From Ferruginibacter sp. (GTDB lineage: Bacteria > Bacteroidota > Bacteroidia > Chitinophagales > Chitinophagaceae), in the NCBI GenBank assembly GCA_025963635.1, contig JAOQAK010000052.1, positions 310,001 through 374,000 on the forward strand: 64,000 nt of DNA, in the 5' to 3' direction. Positions 36,142 through 44,203 of this stretch are shown one piece after another. Both the position numbers and the translations under genes were made by a program. Positions within the stretch are counted from its first letter, which is position 1, and every line of letters starts with the position of its first letter. Under the pieces are notes generated by a model. It saw only the letters and a program-made list of their open reading frames with translations, was not told the DNA's origin and did not search any database.

Positions 36142-36897
36142 ATGGCACAACAAAAAGGAATATTGAAAATTAAGGGTACCATGAACGATATGACGTTTTA
36201 TAAAACGGCTGACGGGTATCTTGTTAAAGAGAAGTCGGAGATTTCGAAGGAGAAGATCAGCAATGACCCCGCTTTCGTGCGTACGCGGGAAAATAACAGT
36301 GAGTTTGGAAGGGCAGGCAAGGCGAGCAAGTTGCTGCTGAATGCCATCCGGGTACCTGTTCAAAATGCACGTGATGGCCGGGTGTTCAGCCGGCTGATGA
36401 AAGAAATGATGCGGGTAATTAAAGCGGATGCCACCAGCACCCGGGGCCTGCGCAATGTAATTGACGGGGAAACGGAACTGCTGCGTGATTTTGATTTTAA
36501 CGCTACCGCAAAGCTGGCGGCCACTTTGTATGCGCCTTTTACAGCGCTGATTGACCGGGTGACTGGTGTGTTGAGCATTGACCTACCAGTGTATTACCCG
36601 TTGTCGATGATTGCTGCACCTGCGGGAAGCACTCATTACAAGATCAATTCGAGCGGCTGCGTCATTGATTTTACCAGGGAGGTATATACCACCGTGGATT
36701 TTGAAACGACTTATTTACCGATTGATGGCGTACTTACCGCAGCGCTGAATATTACCCACCAGCTTCCGGCGAACAGTACAGACCCACTGTTTCTATTTTT
36801 GGGAATCCAGTTTTTTCAGCAAGTGAATGGCGCCCAATATGCATTGCGCAACGGCGCCTTTAATGCCCTGAATATTGTGTTGGTGGAAGGGGTATAG
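36142..36897 (+). CDS. Cassette gene A, conserved hypothetical
   Basis: This is a 251-residue protein. The start MAQQKGILKIKGTMNDMTFY, then KTADGYLVKEKSEI, DPAFVRTRENNSEFGRAGKASKLLLNAIR, belongs to a family common in Bacteroidota genomes, often in repeated clusters; I know no function. The C-terminal half is beta-rich (YTTVDFETTYLPIDGVLTAALNI, DPLFLFLGIQFFQQVNGAQYALRNG), and the last 68 codons recur at 41576-41790 without the N-terminal half. A 6-bp GCCTGT / ACAGGC hairpin follows (36924-36947). First gene of cassette copy 1 with B and C. Confidence 0.75.
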   Translation: MAQQKGILKIKGTMNDMTFYKTADGYLVKEKSEISKEKISNDPAFVRTRENNSEFGRAGKASKLLLNAIRVPVQNARDGRVFSRLMKEMMRVIKADATSTRGLRNVIDGETELLRDFDFNATAKLAATLYAPFTALIDRVTGVLSIDLPVYYPLSMIAAPAGSTHYKINSSGCVIDFTREVYTTVDFETTYLPIDGVLTAALNITHQLPANSTDPLFLFLGIQFFQQVNGAQYALRNGAFNALNIVLVEGV

Positions 36898-37000
36898 GTG
36901 GCCTAATATATGGCGTCTATGCGGCCTGTGATACGAAGCTTACAGGCTCACTAACCAACAGATGCTCCTTATTTTTTCATTTAAAAATTTCAGACATATT

Positions 37001-37231
37001 ATGAGACAGTTTATAGGAAAGCCCCGTGCTTTTTCATGGTCCGGGAGGATATTGTTTTTTTTGACCCTTATTGCCATCATGGCTATTGGTGTGATGGGAG
37101 AGGCCAGGCGGCCGGTTATCCCGGCTTTTATTTATTTGGCGGGCAACTCAATAAAGGTCATTGAAGTGAAGGCCCTACCAACAGTTTCCGTTTTACGATC
37201 CAATAAAAACCAATCCTTTTATGCAACCTGA
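37001..37231 (+). CDS. Cassette gene B, small membrane protein (copy 1)
   Basis: Start chosen at 37001 (MRQFIGKPRAFSWSGRILFF); a longer frame begins at 36962. The 76-residue product has one membrane helix (ILFFLTLIAIMAIGVMG) and then RRPVIPAFIYLAGNSIKVIEV and a basic tail. The stop overlaps gene C (start 37221) by 11 bases, so both are probably translated from one message. A near-identical copy is at 41894-42124 and a decayed one near 51200-51380. Function unknown; the size and helix recall small phage or envelope proteins, but there is no direct support. Confidence 0.65.
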   Translation: MRQFIGKPRAFSWSGRILFFLTLIAIMAIGVMGEARRPVIPAFIYLAGNSIKVIEVKALPTVSVLRSNKNQSFYAT

Positions 37232-37409
37232 GCCGGTGAACGGCCATACGAAGGCCGGAACCGCGGGCGGCACCTTATTGGTGCTGCTGCTGAATATAGG
37301 CACTGCGGAAGTACTAAATGCAGCGATACTGGCCGCAGTTGGCGCTGCAGTTAGTTTTACGGTTTCCCTGTTGCTGCGGTGGCTTTTGAAACGGTTGACG
37401 AGGAAATAG
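37221..37409 (+). CDS. Cassette gene C, small membrane protein (copy 1)
   Basis: This 62-residue protein starts MQPEPVNGHTKAGTAGGTLL, then has a hydrophobic segment (LLVLLLNIGTAEVLNAAILAAVGAAVSFTVSLLL, in parts) and the basic end RWLLKRLTRK, a typical inner-membrane small protein. It overlaps gene B by 11 bases. The UUCG hairpin terminator follows at once. Copy 2 lies at 42114-42302 and a frameshifted copy 3 at about 51370-51560. Confidence 0.65.
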   Translation: MQPEPVNGHTKAGTAGGTLLVLLLNIGTAEVLNAAILAAVGAAVSFTVSLLLRWLLKRLTRK

Positions 37410-37410
37410 A

Positions 37411-37436
37411 AAGAGGCCTTCGGGCCTCTTTTATTT
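37411..37436 (+). terminator. UUCG-tetraloop terminator of cassette copy 1
   Basis: AAGAGGCC TTCG GGCCTCTT is a perfect 8-bp stem with the extra-stable UUCG loop, followed by TTATTTT. It repeats with one mismatch at 42304-42323, and in decayed form near 41280, 51561 and 53913. Confidence 0.9.
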
Positions 37437-37440
37437 TGGT

Positions 37441-37587
37441 TGTGTAAGGTGCAGTAACTGCAGCTGATGTTGTTCCACTCCGGCCTTGCCAATCAATTTG
37501 CGATGTTCTATAAGGTTTGGGGTTATTGTGTTTCAGTGGAGGCAGTAGTATCAAGAAGACACGGGCGGCAGCCGGGCGCCTGTAGGG
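37441..37587 (+). repeat. Repeat R, copy 1 (3' end of cassette)
   Basis: The repeat starts TGTGTAAGGTGCAGTAACTG, includes CTTGCCAATCAATTTGCGATGTTC and ends with GGGCGCCTGTAGGG. Related copies are R2 41307-41456, R3 41461-41574, R4 42334-42477 and R5 51588-51715. It contains no credible gene. Confidence 0.75.
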
Positions 37588-38037
37588 CATTGGTGCAAAC
37601 TTAAGTGGTATTAATACCGACATAATGCATCGCAGATATCTAATTTACTTACTGTTTTTTCAGATTAATCCTGTCATTTGCCCAATTTTAACTCTTGCCT
37701 GTTTTAGTAGTTTCTTTATCCTTATTTTTTGAGTATATGCAGTAAAACCAGGTGTTTTATTAAAATAACTCTTGCCCGGACTCCTGCCCGTTTTTACGGA
37801 CATCTTAATATTTAATTAATAACTCTTGCCTGTTTTAGGGAAGACTTAGAAGATATGCATTGGCTTTCAGTCTTTTATAAAATCTGGAGAAATTTAACTC
37901 TTGCCTGTTGACTAGGTTAAAAAGAAGACTCATCTTCAAAATTAAATATCCCTCTCCTTATAATCAATTTACAGTATTATTTAATTAAAATAACTATTTT
38001 ACAGTACAAATTAATTGTTTTACCGTAAAAAAAACGC
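37588..38037 (+). promoter_or_regulatory. Fic upstream region with two sets of short repeats
   Basis: TAACTCTTGCCTGTT-type units lie at 37689, 37766 (a variant), 37820 and 37895. Nearer the start, TTTACAGTA occurs at 37968 and 37998 and TTTACCGTA at 38019, the last one 10 bases before the Fic ATG. The region is AT-rich and has no gene. Operator or iteron use is inferred. Confidence 0.55.
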
Positions 38038-39984
38038 ATGCCAAATGTATCAGCTGGGAGCCTTTGGCTCAAGGAATACTATAAATTAGAGAAATATACG
38101 CTTACTCATAATTCCTATATAGGTAGCAACGATTCAATTGAACTTACATCTAAAGGAAATATAGAACAAGTTTATGGGCCAAAATATACCACTAAAGAAG
38201 ATACACCTTCATTACACCTGGAATTTTCTTTAAAATATGATGACCTGAACCTGGATTTCTTAAGAGCAGTCTTCGAAAATATGTCTGCTAAAGATATAAC
38301 CGCATTTATAGAAGAATCCCCTTCAGGGAGGTATGCCCGGAAAATTGGCTTTTTATACGAATTCCTAACAGGCAATGAATTGGAGATTACCAAAATAGTC
38401 ACAGGGAATTATGTTGACCTTTTGGAAGCAGATAAATACATAACAGGAAATAAAGTAAAGAATAGCCGATGGAGAATCAATGACAATTTATTGGGTAAAG
38501 CATTATATTGCCCAATAGTAAGAAAAACCAGGAAGTTAAATGAGCTCTTGAATCAGAACATTGCTCAAAAAATTGAGCAGCTTAAAAAAGAATTCCCTGA
38601 TGACATTTTCCAACGGGCAACAAATTATTTATATAATAAAGAAACCCGTTCTTCATACGAAATAGAAAAAGAACAACCCTCCCCGGATAGAATGCAAAAG
38701 TTTATTGCATTGCTAATGAAAGCTGGAATAGAAAAAACCTCTGAATTATTAAATGAAGATCGATTGGTTAAATTACAAAATGCAATTGTTGATCCGAGAT
38801 ATGTAGCAACAGCATTCAGGAATTTCCAAAACTATGTTGGAGAGTCATCGAATAATTTTAATGAAATAATACATTATATCTGCCCTCCTCCAACAATCTT
38901 AGCATCATTAATGGAGGGATTAAAGGATGCCGCTGAAAAGACCGCGGGCATTTACCCTGAGATAAGAGCAGCAATAGTTGCTTTTGGTTTTGTATTCATT
39001 CATCCATTTGAAGATGGGAATGGAAGACTGCATAGATTTCTCATACATGACATCCTTGTATATGATGGGATAGTGCCCCAAGGAATAATTATACCTGTAT
39101 CGGCACATATGCTAAATAACATCAGGGACTATGACAAGATCCTGGAAAGTTATTCGAAACCATTAATGCAAAGGATAAAATATACAAAAGAAGAAAACGA
39201 AGAAATTAAAGTAACTAATAATGGAGAGGTGGAAGGGTATTTTCGTTATCCTGATTTGACAGAACATTGCATTTATCTTGCTGAAACGATACATGCCACA
39301 CTCAAAGAGGATATGCCCAATGAATTGGTATTTATCCAGCGATACGATGAAGTAAAAAAAGCTTTACAGAATATAGTTGATATGCCTGATAAAGATATCA
39401 ACCTGGTGATAACTTTTCTGCATCAGAACAAGGGCGTATTTCCTAAAAGAAGGCGTGAACAATTTCCTAAATTAAAGGATCATGAGATACACAAAATGCA
39501 ATCCGCTTACAGAGAGATATTTGAATTGCCGGAGATTGCAGAAAAACCCGATACTTCTCTACCCTCAGTAACAAATGATCTTGCAATGGTTTTTACAACT
39601 TCTCAAAAAGAGAAACAATTTACATTGGAAAACAAAGCATCATATATTGAAATCAAAAAAATCGTTTTAACCCCTTTATTTGAATGGAAGCGCCCCGATG
39701 AATGGAGTAGAATACCCGGCAAAAACGATTTATATGTGCAGATTATTTGTTCGAATAATTCTGGTGCTGTATTAACTTCCGCTCCATATTCTATAATGCC
39801 TGACCCTTTTCAATATCAGCCTGTATTTTTGATCAATCCTCCTATCAATATTCCAAACAGTATTGTAGATAAGACAGCTTTTAAAAGCGATTATCCAATT
39901 CAAGTAACAATACAATTGCTATCATCAACGGAAAGAATTGATTTTGATGTTATACTTATTTATGATGAAAGCAATGTATCTTAA
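38038..39984 (+). CDS. Fic family protein
   Basis: This is a 648-residue protein. HPFEDGNGRLHR at 322-333 is a perfect Fic motif (HPFx[D/E]GNGR), with AAIVAFGFVFI ahead of it, so AMP transfer to a target hydroxyl is the expected activity. The N-terminal 200 residues (LTSKGNIEQVYGPKYTT..., RWRINDNLL) and the C-terminal 250 residues are not recognised; the end (TSAPYSIMPDPFQYQPVFL) looks beta-rich and could bind a partner. No inhibitory helix with the [S/T]xxxE[G/N] motif is obvious by eye. The gene follows repeat R1 and two repeat arrays. It may act as a toxin or anti-phage protein; this is inference from context. Confidence 0.9.
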   Translation: MPNVSAGSLWLKEYYKLEKYTLTHNSYIGSNDSIELTSKGNIEQVYGPKYTTKEDTPSLHLEFSLKYDDLNLDFLRAVFENMSAKDITAFIEESPSGRYARKIGFLYEFLTGNELEITKIVTGNYVDLLEADKYITGNKVKNSRWRINDNLLGKALYCPIVRKTRKLNELLNQNIAQKIEQLKKEFPDDIFQRATNYLYNKETRSSYEIEKEQPSPDRMQKFIALLMKAGIEKTSELLNEDRLVKLQNAIVDPRYVATAFRNFQNYVGESSNNFNEIIHYICPPPTILASLMEGLKDAAEKTAGIYPEIRAAIVAFGFVFIHPFEDGNGRLHRFLIHDILVYDGIVPQGIIIPVSAHMLNNIRDYDKILESYSKPLMQRIKYTKEENEEIKVTNNGEVEGYFRYPDLTEHCIYLAETIHATLKEDMPNELVFIQRYDEVKKALQNIVDMPDKDINLVITFLHQNKGVFPKRRREQFPKLKDHEIHKMQSAYREIFELPEIAEKPDTSLPSVTNDLAMVFTTSQKEKQFTLENKASYIEIKKIVLTPLFEWKRPDEWSRIPGKNDLYVQIICSNNSGAVLTSAPYSIMPDPFQYQPVFLINPPINIPNSIVDKTAFKSDYPIQVTIQLLSSTERIDFDVILIYDESNVS

Positions 39985-40039
39985 TTAAAGAAGAATGATG
40001 ACGCCCATTAACTATAATTAAACCAGATAAAAGCGATAA

Positions 40040-40150
40040 ATGGCAAAAGTTGCTACCACAAAGCAGACAGGACACGGGGGACCACTATTTGAAGGAAAAG
40101 TCGCAGCCTATTTCCTATCCTGCTTATTGGCCAAAACCAAACCATTTGTT
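40040..40150 (+). pseudogene. 5' fragment of a gene truncated at a recombination junction
   Basis: The first 35 codons (MAKVATTKQTGHGG, PLFEGKVAAYFLSCLLAKTKPF) look like the conserved N-terminus of large accessory proteins (GGxxFExKVAAYFL...LL pattern). After about base 40145 the reading frame is only the antisense of the AlbA_2-type gene on the other strand, so the original gene has lost the rest. The junction joins two broken genes head on. The start is 56 bases after the Fic stop, so it may once have been in the same operon. Confidence 0.55.
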
Positions 40151-41190
40151 TCCTATCTGCCTGTTTCGGTAACGGCGCGCAACTACTTTACCAGCTTTCA
40201 TGTCCTGCATTTTAATATAGCTGTCAGGACCAGGAAAACTAATTACCTGTATCATATTGGGATGAATCCTTACTTCAACAGGTTCTGTTATCTCATAGTT
40301 ACGGTGGTAAACAGCATTTGCCAATACTTCTTCCAATGCGTCATAAGGAAAGTTATAATTACGGATTGATTCTGCCTGGTAACTTACCTTCTGTACTTTT
40401 TCTTTTATGACCTGCGATTTGAAATACCGGAGAACATCTTTTAACTGCTGGTGTAAAGGGCCTTCAAAATTAGTTTCAGTGAAATTTTTATCTGATTCCT
40501 GGTTTTGAAAAGAAACGATTTCTATCTGTGCTTTTGGAAATATCTTTTCAGGATTGGGATTAAAAAACATCAAAGCAAAATTCTTTGGCTTTATATATTC
40601 CACAGGCCCTTCTATTAAATTCATTTGCCTGCAGACATCCGCAAAAGTCAATTTATCAAATTCATCGAACAACTTGCTTTTAATTTCCTGCAGGAATGAA
40701 CGAACCAACCCCTGAGATAAATCGTTAAGACTGTATTTGTGATTTACCCTGTCGTAATAAGGAACTGCAGCAAAGCGGAGTAATTCTTCCCTCTCTGTTT
40801 TATTTGGCTTTACTGTATTGCTAAATTTCCGGATATAATAATGCTTTGCTACAGGAACTCCTTTTGCAAAACTTTCAGGAGCTTCATAAGGCCTTTCCGG
40901 ACCACCGGGACACCAAATAATTAAAATAAGTTTGTCTTGAAAACTAACAGGTTCTACTATTGGCGTATAATCAGGTTTTAATCTTTGTTTGCAAAGATTA
41001 AGTAAGTCCTTTTGTATTTATCTGCCTGCCCAGGCGCTACTCCTTTTGGTGGTAATATTGGTTTGCCATCTTTCTCCGAAATACCTACAATTACATAGCC
41101 ACCGCCCAGGTTGCCGAAATCGTTGGCAAACGCGCAAATGGTATGCAGTATATCCAAATCGTTCCAGCCGTCCTTCAGTACCCCGATTAT
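40124..41190 (-). pseudogene. Broken AlbA_2/RecG-like ATP-binding protein gene
   Basis: On the minus strand GWNDLDILHTICAFANDFGN, LGGGYVIVGISEKDGKPILP starts the AlbA_2 domain. At about 41010, in a run of A (TACAAAAGGACTTAC), the frame shifts; the correct continuation is DLLNLCKQRLKPDYTP, VSFQDKLILIIWCPGGPERPYEAP and then the open frame down to 40124. It carries ALEEVLANAVYHRNYE, the GHKL-like end of these proteins. The 3' end stops soon after RYRNRQIG, where relatives continue for more than 100 residues, so it is truncated there too. These proteins are common in defence and mobile regions. Confidence 0.75.
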
Positions 41191-41282
41191 TTACGGACCT
41201 GGTAATTTCCTTTTTTCGGTGTGCCAGTGGGAGTGGCAGCGTCTATCCCCGAATGATCTACTTCTTTTATTGGCCTAAGTAG

Positions 41283-41456
41283 CCTTTGAGCCTCTTTTGT
41301 TTTGGGTGTGTAAGGTGCAAGAACTACGGCTGACGTTGTTTTATTGCAGCTTTGGCAATCAATTTATGATGTTCCAGAGGGTTGGGGTTAGTATGTTTGG
41401 AGTTGGGGCACTAGTAACAAGAGGACACCGGGCGGGGAGTACGGCGCCTGTAGGGG
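41283..41456 (+). repeat. Repeat R copy 2 with preceding decayed terminator
   Basis: It begins with AGCCTTTGAGCCTCTTTTG, a decayed form of the UUCG terminator, and continues through TGTGTAAGGTGCA ... GGCGCCTGTAGGGG. Only the last 170 or so bases of the cassette are present, so it is a 5'-truncated copy in the same orientation. Confidence 0.65.
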
Positions 41457-41460
41457 ATGG

Positions 41461-41574
41461 TTCACTCCAGCTTTGCCAATCATTTTAAGATGTTCTATGA
41501 GGTTTGGGATTATCGTGTTTCACTGGAGCAGTAGTAACAAGAAGACAACGTACGGGAGTCCGGCGTCTGTTGGG
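41461..41574 (+). repeat. Repeat R copy 3, abutting the next cassette copy
   Basis: It starts at TTCACTCCAGCTTTGCC, directly after copy 2, and ends CGGCGTCTGTTGGG. The next base begins a partial gene A copy. Copies 2, 3 and the next cassette therefore form a head-to-tail array with a common 3' end and different 5' truncation points. Confidence 0.65.
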
Positions 41575-41575
41575 T

Positions 41576-41790
41576 TATATACCACCGTGGACTTTGAAAC
41601 AACTTACTTACCCATGGAGGGCGTGCTTACCGCAGCGCTGAATATTGCTCACCAGCTTCCGGCAAATAGCACTGACCTGCTGTTTCTGTTTTTGGGAATC
41701 CAGTTTTTTCAGCAAGTGAACGGCGCCCAATATGCATTGCGCAACGGCGCCTTTAATGCCCTGAATATTGTGTTGGTGGAAGGGGTATAG
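41576..41790 (+). pseudogene. Cassette gene A, 5'-truncated copy 2
   Basis: It is nearly identical at DNA level to 36685-36897 (YTTVDFETTYLPMEGVLTAALNIAHQ ... ALRNGAFNALNIVLVEGV read in parts), but the first 180 or so codons are absent and repeat R copy 3 stands in their place. A frame from 41473 reads through R into this fragment, but the R part does not look like protein. Confidence 0.75.
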
Positions 41791-41893
41791 GTGGCCTAAT
41801 ATATGGCGTCAATGTAGCCTGTGATACGAAGCTTACAGGCTCACTAACCAACAGATGCTCGTTATTTTTTCATTTAAAAATTTCAAACATACA

Positions 41894-42124
41894 ATGACAC
41901 AGTTTATAGGAAAGCCCCGTGCTTTTTCATGGTCCGGGAGGATATTGTTTTTTTTGACCCTTCTTGCCATCATGGCTATTGGTATGATGGGAGAGGCCAG
42001 GCGCCCGATTAGTCCGGCTTTTATTTGTTTGGCAGGTGGTTCAATAAAGACCATTGAAGTGGCCGCCCTGCCAATGGGTTTCGTTTTACGATCCAATAAA
42101 AACCAATCCTTTTATGCAACCTGA
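41894..42124 (+). CDS. Cassette gene B, small membrane protein (copy 2)
   Basis: This 76-residue copy of 37001-37231 starts MTQFIGKPRAFSWSGRILFF, with the same membrane helix (ILFFLTLLAIMAIGMMG). Substitutions are few and mostly conservative (RRPISPAFICLAGGSIKTIEV), so the frame has been kept since duplication. It overlaps gene C copy 2 by 11 bases as in copy 1. Confidence 0.65.
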   Translation: MTQFIGKPRAFSWSGRILFFLTLLAIMAIGMMGEARRPISPAFICLAGGSIKTIEVAALPMGFVLRSNKNQSFYAT

Positions 42125-42302
42125 ACCGGTGAACGGCCATACGAAGGCCGGAACCGCGGGCGGTACCCTATTGGTGTTGCTGCTGAATATAGGCACTGCG
42201 GAAATACTGAATACCGCGATACTTGCGGCAGTTGGCGCTGCGGTTAGTTTTACGGTTTCCCTGTTGCTGCGGTGGCTTTTGAAACGGTTGACGAGGAAAT
42301 AG
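42114..42302 (+). CDS. Cassette gene C, small membrane protein (copy 2)
   Basis: This 62-residue protein differs from copy 1 (37221-37409) by only a few residues (AEILNTAILAAVGAAV against AEVLNAAILAAVGAAV). A frame starting at 42054 extends it 20 codons upstream but overlaps gene B and has no support from copy 1. The basic tail RWLLKRLTRK is unchanged. Retention of both small genes in two copies argues that they are expressed or were until recently. Confidence 0.65.
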   Translation: MQPEPVNGHTKAGTAGGTLLVLLLNIGTAEILNTAILAAVGAAVSFTVSLLLRWLLKRLTRK

Positions 42303-42303
42303 A

Positions 42304-42330
42304 AAGAAGCCTTCGGGCCTCTTTTATTTT
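42304..42330 (+). terminator. UUCG-tetraloop terminator of cassette copy 2
   Basis: AAGAAGCC TTCG GGCCTCTT has one A-C mismatch relative to copy 1 and is followed by TTATTTT. Confidence 0.8.
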
Positions 42331-42333
42331 GGT

Positions 42334-42477
42334 TGTGTAAGGTGCAGTAACTGCAGCTGATGTTGTTCCACTCCGGCTTTGCCAATCAATTTACGATGTT
42401 CCATGAGGTGAAAGGTTACGTGTCGCAGTGGGCGTAGTAACAAGAAGATACAGGATGGGAGGCCGGCGCCTGTAGGC
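42334..42477 (+). repeat. Repeat R copy 4 (3' end of cassette copy 2)
   Basis: It runs from TGTGTAAGGTGCAGTAACTG to CCGGCGCCTGTAGG, closely matching copy 1, but with a divergent centre (GAAAGGTTACGTGTCGCAGTG). Confidence 0.75.
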
Positions 42478-43099
42478 TGCTTTGTCTCCAACGTGAGTAA
42501 CGCTGCTAAATTCTAAACAGATTTCAACATGCTTTCGGCGAGAAAAATAGTGATTGGCAGAACAAATGTAAAAAAGTCGTTAATTTTTAAGCCAATATGG
42601 CATACCGAAAAAAAGTCATTAAAAAGTTTAATTCCCAATATTATTAGTTTTAAATAGCTAAAAATTTTAGAATCCTTCGTAGGCTTTATTTCTAATGAGA
42701 ACTACCACTGCAAAAAAATACATATCAACAAATGTGCATATCAAAATGTGCCAAAAGGCAACAATTTATCATTGTTGGCATATTAATGGTTTAAAAAAGC
42801 CGATGCCTTCGAGAGCATCGGTTCAAATCCCGTAGAGGGGATCTAAGTTTTAGCGACCTTAAAGATAACAGCAAACCCTATAACTGAAATTTTGATCTCG
42901 TCTTCTTTCCCTCTCTTTTGGAATTGATTAATTAACATTATTCATTGGCGTCCTAAACTGCATTATTGACAGGTATACAGTGCAATATTGCTGGTTGAGC
43001 CCAGTATTATACACAGCTGAGTATGGCATTGTACAAAGCATACATTTATAATGAAGTACATGATTAATAAAATTATAACGACACATTAAATTCAAAACA
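42478..43099 (+). other. AT-rich leader before the conjugation operon, no gene seen
   Basis: About 620 bases between repeat R4 and the MBL gene. It contains a 7-bp hairpin CCGATGC / GCATCGG with an 8-base loop (about 42800-42821), followed by GGTTCAAATCCC, which resembles a tRNA T arm but does not fold as one. The base composition drops sharply after about 42500, which marks the start of the foreign cargo. Confidence 0.5.
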
Positions 43100-44203
43100 A
43101 TGACAATTGCCGAAAAAATAATCAAACCAACTAAAGCAGGAATATTCAGGACTGTTTTTTTATACACCGGACAGGGAGAGTCAACTTTATTAGTAGTCCC
43201 TACCGGAGCAACAGTGAAAGACTATAAGTATGTTTTGGTTGACTGTGATAGAGATAAAGAACCTAATGAAATTGACCTTGTAGAAATGTTTAAGGATTTA
43301 TTTAAAACCAGTGGGGAACTTAGCATTTTTATTAATACTCATCCGCACAACGATCATATCGGTGGTATAAAGGAAGTGTATGACGAAATTGGATTTTCCG
43401 AAGTATGGCATTCAAATCACCAACCGGGAGGTGAACACAAAAAGAAATATAAGGACTTTCAATATGTTCTAAAAAAAGTCGGTAAAACTAATGAATACCT
43501 TTTACTAGGCACTAATGATCTGAACAAGATTAGAAAATCTGATGATACGGAATTGATTAAAAAGTTGGGGCAAATTGATTACCAAGTATTGTCACCGGCT
43601 GAGTACCTCTGTGAAGATATTGAAGAAGGTGATGCGGATGAGCGAAATAAAAGAATTCATGAACAATGCGGCGTGATCAAATTTACTTATGGCAAGGAAG
43701 CCAAAAGTATTATGATCACCGGTGACTCTGATAAGGAAGCGTGGCAGGAGCATATAACAGATTATCACATTGATAATTTACCGGCGTATGTGTTAAGTGC
43801 AAGCCATCATGGCTCCAGAACATTTTTTAAAGACACTGAAGAGGATCAGGATGTTTATGAAAAGCATATTGAAAATATTCAGCCCAGTTATTTAGTTATC
43901 AGTGCCCCTACGCAAAAAGACAGCCAACATGGCCACCCGCATGATGATGCAATGGAATTGTATAAAAAGCATGTGGATGAAGATGGAATTTTTCATTTAG
44001 GTTCCGGGCCTTACTCAGTTATTGTAGATATTGATGAAAATGGGAATATAGAGTTAACTACTGATGAGGAATTGATTGAAGCCTACGGTAAAGGAGATGA
44101 CGATGGTGGGGATAAGGAAGATAGAAGTAATGATAAGTACAAAAATATTTATGTAGGCTCACAGACAACTAGATTAGATGAAAAACCCATGGGCAGCAAA
44201 TGA
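43100..44203 (+). CDS. ComEC-like metallo-beta-lactamase-fold hydrolase of the E2-E1-JAB operon
   Basis: This is a 367-residue protein. The fold signature is complete: GQGESTLLVVP, VLVDCD, THPHNDHIGG (HxHxDH at 81-86), MITGDSDKEAW, SASHHGSRTFF and SQHGHPHDDA, the order seen in ComEC/Rec2-type MBL proteins. It has no signal peptide, so it acts in the cytoplasm. Metal-dependent nuclease or phosphodiesterase activity is likely; peptide or thioester hydrolysis is possible. The last 45 residues (GKGDDDGGDKEDRSNDKYKN, ending PMGSK) are acidic, flexible and unlike the fold, so they might be a conjugation tail. The stop overlaps the next ATG (ATGA). MBL genes are known neighbours of bacterial E1/E2/JAB genes. 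Confidence 0.9.
   Translation: MTIAEKIIKPTKAGIFRTVFLYTGQGESTLLVVPTGATVKDYKYVLVDCDRDKEPNEIDLVEMFKDLFKTSGELSIFINTHPHNDHIGGIKEVYDEIGFSEVWHSNHQPGGEHKKKYKDFQYVLKKVGKTNEYLLLGTNDLNKIRKSDDTELIKKLGQIDYQVLSPAEYLCEDIEEGDADERNKRIHEQCGVIKFTYGKEAKSIMITGDSDKEAWQEHITDYHIDNLPAYVLSASHHGSRTFFKDTEEDQDVYEKHIENIQPSYLVISAPTQKDSQHGHPHDDAMELYKKHVDEDGIFHLGSGPYSVIVDIDENGNIELTTDEELIEAYGKGDDDGGDKEDRSNDKYKNIYVGSQTTRLDEKPMGSK

Noticed and set aside
40150..40369. Rest of the + strand frame starting at 40040
   Set aside because: It is antisense to the conserved minus-strand AlbA_2-type sequence; only the first 35 codons look real.
41473..41575. Frame through repeat R3 fused to the gene A fragment
   Set aside because: The R sequence shows no protein character in its other copies; the fusion is a chance open frame.
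42796..42846. tRNA-like 3' end (hairpin then GGTTCAAATCCC)
   Set aside because: The T-stem bases do not pair and there is no acceptor, D or anticodon arm. The hairpin CCGATGC / GCATCGG stands alone.
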